From the NCBI GenBank assembly GCA_937995745.1, contig CALKIU010000107.1:1-8589 (forward strand): DNA of 8,589 bases, given 5' to 3'. The translations under genes and the position numbers were made by a program. Origin of the DNA: an uncultured Bacillaceae bacterium (GTDB taxonomy: Bacteria; Bacillota; Bacilli; Bacillales; Cytobacillaceae). The notes beneath the pieces were generated by a model, which saw nothing but the letters and a program-made list of their open reading frames with translations, made no database searches and was not told the DNA's origin. Shown here one piece after another: positions 5,896 through 8,589 of this stretch; position 1 is the stretch's first letter; each line of letters opens with the position of its first letter.

Positions 5896-7317
5896 GTGTT
5901 GGAAAAATTGAAGAAAATCGCACTCTCGATCGTGGATATACCCGCAGATTTCAAGCTGGTAATCGAAGACTATTCAGAAGGCGGGGACGGTTCCGGGGAG
6001 GCGTTCTTTTCCTGGGCGAACGAAAAGGAAGAAGGAATTGCCCTGACCCTTGATTCAAAAGGCCATTTGAAAAGCTTGGCGGTGGAAAAAGCGGCCAAAG
6101 ACCCGGCGGCTTCACCTGTAACCTATGAGGAAGCGCGGGCCCGGGCGGAGCAATTTTTGCAGAAACACTATCCGGATGCCCTTCAAACATTTTCCTTGGA
6201 GAAAACGGAGGAAAGGAAGGACGGCTGCACTTTTTCTTTCAGGCAGATTGAACACGGTGCGCCTGTAGAGAACAGCGGCTGTTTCATCCGCGTCAATGCC
6301 GGCGGGGAAATTACAGATTTTGCTTATTATGGGATAAAAAAGGTGCCGGATTGGCCCGGGGAACTCATTGCGAAGGAAAAACTGCTCAACGATTTGAAAA
6401 CAAAAATGAAATTTTCGTTGACGATTGCCAGAATGGATCCGTATTTCTATGATGTGGACGAGGCCGGGTTGCGGCTCGTCTATGCCCCGCATCCCCATTT
6501 TATTCGATATAAAGCTGATGGGCCGGAGCCTGTTCTCCTGTCTGAAATGGAAGAGATACAAGAAAAATACGTCCCTCTTCCTCCTATACCTGCTAAAGGC
6601 CGGGAACAAACGTCTACCCCTGAGGAATTGATCGGCATTACGGAAACGATGGAGAAACTGAGGGAAGTGGACTTGGGAGAGACAACGGGCATTGTGTGGC
6701 GGGATCGCAATTGGCAAAAGGGAGACCATGATTTGTCCCTTGAGAGCTTTTTGGAAGACCGCACCGCCGGAACAGTAAAGGCCAAATTTTCCAAACAAAC
6801 AGGGGAATTGCAGGGATTTATTTGGTTTCAAGAGCGGACGGGTCCGCTGAATCTCGACCGTCCGGCTTGCTACGAAAAGGCCGTGGAATTTTTGCATCAA
6901 GTGATTCCCGATCTTTATCCGTATTTGCAGTTGGAGGCCGGTGAAGATGAATGGTATGGGGGAGACGGGAAAGAATTCTTTCAGTTTCGCGTGGTGAGCA
7001 GCCGGGGCATTCCTGTTGAAACGGGATCAGTGGTGGTTGCCGTCAACCGGACGACCGGTTTGATCGATCAATACATGGGACCGGAGCTCGATGTGAAAGA
7101 TTTATACAACGTTCCGCTTGAACCGGCGGTTTCCGAAGAAAAGGCAAAGGAAATGTATTTTTCGAATCTTGATTTCCGGTTGAAGTGGGCCGTGGACTAT
7201 GATGAAGAAGAAGGCTCTTGCCGATTAATTTACGAGGCTTGCCACCGCGGGACCGGCACGGCCGTTCATTATATTGACGCCGTGACGGGGGAACTGATTA
7301 CTGCCAGGGAAAGTTGA
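5896..7317 (+). CDS. Cytoplasmic YcdB/YcdC-repeat (PepSY-like) protein
   Basis: This 473-residue protein has two similar halves. Each has a strand-turn start (ALTLDSKGHLKSLAVE, 49-64; AKFSKQTGELQGFIWF, 296-311), a helix (YEEARARAEQFLQKHYPDAL, 77-96; YEKAVEFLHQVIPDLYPYLQ, 326-345), a strand pair ending in G-x-P-V-E (121-125; 371-375) and a strand set FIRVNAGGEITDF / VVAVNRTTGLIDQY. A second similar unit follows in each half, ending in LRLVYA (192-197) and CRLIYEA (442-448). This is the arrangement of the Bacillus YcdB/YcdC repeat family, related to PepSY domains; its biochemical function is not established. No signal peptide, lipobox or membrane helix is visible, so it should stay in the cytoplasm. 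The start is GTG 5896 with an excellent AAGGAGG (5881-5887) eight bases upstream. It has its own gap from the exporter and is probably a separate unit. I cannot assign a reaction or partner. Confidence 0.82.
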   Translation: MLEKLKKIALSIVDIPADFKLVIEDYSEGGDGSGEAFFSWANEKEEGIALTLDSKGHLKSLAVEKAAKDPAASPVTYEEARARAEQFLQKHYPDALQTFSLEKTEERKDGCTFSFRQIEHGAPVENSGCFIRVNAGGEITDFAYYGIKKVPDWPGELIAKEKLLNDLKTKMKFSLTIARMDPYFYDVDEAGLRLVYAPHPHFIRYKADGPEPVLLSEMEEIQEKYVPLPPIPAKGREQTSTPEELIGITETMEKLREVDLGETTGIVWRDRNWQKGDHDLSLESFLEDRTAGTVKAKFSKQTGELQGFIWFQERTGPLNLDRPACYEKAVEFLHQVIPDLYPYLQLEAGEDEWYGGDGKEFFQFRVVSSRGIPVETGSVVVAVNRTTGLIDQYMGPELDVKDLYNVPLEPAVSEEKAKEMYFSNLDFRLKWAVDYDEEEGSCRLIYEACHRGTGTAVHYIDAVTGELITARES

Positions 7318-7341
7318 CCTTGTCCGGTTTTTCCGGGTAGA

Positions 7342-7369
7342 ACATTTTCCTTCCCTCTTTCATAGGATA
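7342..7369 (+). promoter_or_regulatory. Sigma-K (mother-cell sporulation) promoter of the cupin gene
   Basis: AC at 7342-7343, exactly 17 bases, then CATAGGATA at 7361-7369. This matches the Bacillus sigma-K consensus AC-N17-CATANNNTA at every defined base. The related sigma-E also uses CATA at -10, so early mother-cell expression cannot be excluded. The predicted start of transcription (about 7375) is 27 bases before the ATG at 7402 and rules out the GTG at 7372 as the start of translation. Confidence 0.6.
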
Positions 7370-7401
7370 CGGTGATGAATTCGTGGAGGGATGGAGAATT
7401 T

Positions 7402-7983
7402 ATGTATCAAGGATGGAATCCATATGTCCCATATGTCCGCCCGGGCTGGGGGAATATACCCGTCCATGGTTTCGAGATGCAGCATGCTTTCGGAGTTCCT
7501 CCGTACGGAACTTTCCATGGGACACACCCCGGGCAGGAGGCCGTTTCTGGCGGGGACGACCGGGTGACAAGAAGAGATTACGGCAGAAGCCCTTATGTGG
7601 TGAATATTAAGGAAGCGGCCAAACGGAACCGCCATTTTCGCCGGGCGCTCTGGACCGGAAGCCATCTGCAGGTCACGTTGATGAGCATTGGTGTCGGCGA
7701 GGACATCGGTTTGGAGGTTCACCGGGACGTGGACCAGTTTTTGCGCATTGAAGAAGGCCAGGGAATTGTCCGGATGGGTCCGAGGCGGGATCGCTTGAAT
7801 TTTCAACGGAGAGTCGGAGAGAATTCGGCGATTATGGTGCCGGCCGGAACTTGGCACAATATCATCAATACAGGCAATCGCCCGCTGAAGCTTTATTCCA
7901 TTTATGCCCCGCCCGAGCATCCGTTTGGCACCGTCCACCGGACAAAAAGCGAAGCGATGGCGGCGGAAAGTAGCAGGGCGTAG
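7402..7983 (+). CDS. Cupin-domain protein, probably spore-coat associated
   Basis: The N-terminal ~45 residues are rich in Tyr, Gly, Pro and Trp (MYQGWNPYVPYVRPGWG), like many Bacillus coat proteins. A single cupin barrel occupies about 85-180. Cupin motif 1 is EVHRDVDQFLRIEEGQG (105-121), with H107, D109 and Q112 near the usual metal-ligand positions. Motif 2 is VPAGTWHNIINTGN (146-159) with H152. The end, YSIYAPPEHPFGTVH, is typical of small mannose-6-phosphate-isomerase-like cupins. Any enzyme activity or bound metal is unknown. The start is the ATG at 7402: TGGAGA (7392-7397) and GTGGAGGG (7383-7390) are upstream, and the sporulation promoter would start RNA at about 7375. A longer frame from GTG 7372 exists but has no ribosome site. 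Expression is predicted in the mother cell during sporulation. Confidence 0.85.
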   Translation: MYQGWNPYVPYVRPGWGNIPVHGFEMQHAFGVPPYGTFHGTHPGQEAVSGGDDRVTRRDYGRSPYVVNIKEAAKRNRHFRRALWTGSHLQVTLMSIGVGEDIGLEVHRDVDQFLRIEEGQGIVRMGPRRDRLNFQRRVGENSAIMVPAGTWHNIINTGNRPLKLYSIYAPPEHPFGTVHRTKSEAMAAESSRA

Positions 7984-8155
7984 AAATACGCAATGATGCG
8001 GCGGAAGAAGCAGGGTGTAAAAACGCAAAATCGTCTTCAGCATTTTGTTTGAAGAAAGGAAATTTCACGGCACATCACACTGGTATAAACTTTCTTACAA
8101 AAGGGGAAAAAACGGCGACCATTTCGAATAAATTGGAATAAATGTCATTGCCAAT

Positions 8156-8198
8156 AAAAAGGTGGAGTAAAACAATTTTGTTTTCACTCCACTTTTTT
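8156..8198. terminator. Bidirectional Rho-independent terminator
   Basis: GTGGAGT (8162-8168) pairs with ACTCCAC (8186-8192). Inside, AAAACA pairs with TGTTTT across one bulged C. The stem is flanked by AAAAA (8156-8160) on the left and six T's (8193-8198) on the right, so it can work on both strands. It would end the cupin transcript, 170 bases after its stop, and any minus-strand transcript from the right. Confidence 0.85.
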
Positions 8199-8240
8199 AC
8201 TGGGATTTTTCCTGACAGGAGGGAAAAGAGAAATTTGATA

Positions 8241-8262
8241 AGCCAAGGTTTTGGCTGTTTTT
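8241..8262 (+). terminator. Small second terminator-like hairpin
   Basis: AGCCAA (8241-8246) and TTGGCT (8251-8256) form a perfect 6-bp stem with a GGTT loop, followed by GTTTTT. The stem is short, but the tail fits. It may be a backup for the terminator just upstream, or a relic of a deleted gene's end. Confidence 0.4.
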
Positions 8263-8292
8263 AATGCGGGAGAGGCATTATGTTAAATGATT

Positions 8293-8418
8293 TTAAACTT
8301 TTTCCGCTCTTTTATGAGCTTCTTCCAATATAGCGGCCGCGGAACGGACGCCAATTCCAAAGCGGTCACAGCCTGCTTCTGCCATTTCTATGCTTTACAA
8401 GGGAGTCCGTTCATTGAT
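8293..8418 (-). pseudogene. Decayed C-terminal fragment of a DeoC/LacD-type aldolase
   Basis: Read on the minus strand, the frame ending in TAA at 8293-8295 translates as SIEMAEAGCDRFGIGVRSAA followed by an amphipathic helix (AILEEAHKRAEKV). This resembles the last strand and phosphate-binding loop (EAGxDRxGxG) plus C-terminal helix of deoxyribose-phosphate aldolase relatives. Immediately upstream in the same frame is a TAA (8395-8397), preceded by INERTPL, which looks like the degenerate xIRTxE segment that normally precedes this loop. Beyond about 8440 the frame hits further stops and no aldolase barrel remains. Only a 30-codon ATG-started frame (from 8385) survives. Family assignment is by motif memory only; the fragment being non-functional is secure. 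Confidence 0.45.
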
Positions 8419-8536
8419 AATAGGCCTTGCATTTAATGAATGATTTAGCCAAAGATATTCTCATACTTCTGTGCCTATACCCGTCTGCCGCCGGGATCAT
8501 TTTCGAAACACAGCAGCCTAATGGTTCGTTTATTAT

Positions 8537-8589
8537 TCATTTATCAATCACTTCAAAATCTTCCTCGTAAAAATAGCCGAAGTTTCTTT
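8537..8589 (-). CDS. Possible 3' end of a minus-strand gene, cut by the window edge
   Basis: On the minus strand, the frame entering from the right edge is open for 16 full codons (RNFGYFYEEDFEVIDK) and ends in TGA at 8537-8539. The composition (acidic and aromatic, no rare-codon runs) looks like a real protein C-terminus, and the bidirectional terminator at 8156-8198 would suit a leftward transcript. The stretch is short enough to be chance, and the family cannot be named. Confidence 0.35.
   Translation of the reverse strand, partial: RNFGYFYEEDFEVIDK

Larger units (their letters stand above)
7984..8589. other. Gene-poor, degenerate region after the cupin gene
   Basis: About 600 bases without an intact gene. 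It begins with an AT-rich stretch (7984-8155) in which I see no gene; TGGTATAAA at 8081-8089 resembles an extended -10 but leads to no supported coding region. Two terminator-like hairpins, the aldolase remnant and the possible edge gene follow. 8440-8536 shows no recognisable feature. The pattern suggests gene loss at this site. Confidence 0.6.

Noticed and set aside
5607..6053. Plus-strand open frame of 148 codons bridging exporter and YcdB-like gene
   Set aside because: Overlaps two well-supported genes in another frame; low-complexity Arg/Gly-rich translation and no ribosome site.
6112..6900. Minus-strand open frame of 262 codons
   Set aside because: Lies fully opposite the YcdB-like gene, which has a strong ribosome site and clear repeat structure. 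The minus frame is Arg/Phe/Pro-rich without motifs, typical of an antisense shadow.
7324..7336. CCGG-TTTTT-CCGG hairpin after the YcdB-like gene
   Set aside because: Only four pairs, with the T's in the loop rather than after the stem; not a convincing terminator.
7372..7401. GTG 7372 or ATG 7375 as start of the cupin
   Set aside because: At or before the predicted RNA start of the sigma-K promoter and without a ribosome site; ATG 7402 has both.
7360..8043. Minus-strand open frame of 227 codons opposite the cupin
   Set aside because: No motif or ribosome site; the cupin motifs and the sporulation promoter on the plus strand explain the region.
8142..8264. 40-codon ORF starting MSLPIKRW
   Set aside because: Runs through both terminator hairpins and lacks a ribosome site; chance frame.
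8280..8333. 17-codon ORF MLNDFKLFPLFYELLPI behind GGGAGAGG
   Set aside because: A reasonable ribosome site but spaced only four bases away; antisense to the aldolase remnant and too short to support.
8276..8450. Similar GCATT..AATGATTT strings at about 8275 and 8429, considered as element ends or target duplications
   Set aside because: About 15 of 21 matches with a gap in AT-rich DNA is near chance; no terminal inverted repeats or transposase accompany them.

Overview
The window looks like chromosome from a mid-GC, endospore-forming Bacillota of the Bacillaceae type, possibly a moderate thermophile. Reasons: strong AGGAGG-like ribosome binding sites, GTG starts, sigma-A extended -10 elements, a sequence matching the mother-cell sigma-K consensus, and protein families typical of Bacillus relatives (YcdB/YcdC-repeat protein, small GY-rich cupin, BcrA/LanF-type ABC exporter). 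The genus is inference only.

Layout. Bases 1-60 hold the terminator of a gene outside the window. Bases 90-1092 carry a monocistronic SAM-binding, spermidine-synthase-like protein with its own extended -10 promoter and a structured leader that may encode a 9-residue peptide overlapping the gene start. Bases 1168-3194 encode a response regulator and a histidine kinase overlapping by ATGA, closed by a strong 12-bp-stem terminator. Bases 3410-5754 encode an ABC exporter (ATPase and two six-helix permeases) as one tightly coupled unit with its own control region. Bases 5896-7317 encode a cytoplasmic protein with two YcdB/YcdC-type (PepSY-like) repeat units. Bases 7402-7983 encode a cupin preceded by an exact AC-N17-CATANNNTA sigma-K motif, so probably a spore-coat-associated protein. 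The last ~600 bases have no intact gene: they hold a bidirectional terminator, a second small terminator-like hairpin, a decayed minus-strand fragment resembling the C-terminus of a DeoC/LacD-type aldolase, and the possible 3' end of a minus-strand gene running off the right edge.

How the genes work together. The central five genes form a recognisable peptide-antibiotic sensing and detoxification module. The kinase and regulator presumably sense envelope damage or a peptide and activate the neighbouring exporter. The ATPase has Glu instead of Gln at the Q-loop position (the 'E-loop' of lantibiotic-immunity LanF and bacitracin-resistance BcrA ATPases), and both permeases carry the WKQL..LPV motif of the LanE/LanG/BcrB type. 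No peptide precursor, modification enzyme or immunity lipoprotein gene is in the window, so this reads as stand-alone resistance rather than producer self-immunity. Oddities in the pair are a shortened ATP lid in the kinase and a one-residue deletion in the regulator's receiver. I see no CRISPR array, rRNA, tRNA or intact mobile element. The main system is a variant of a known family, not a new one.
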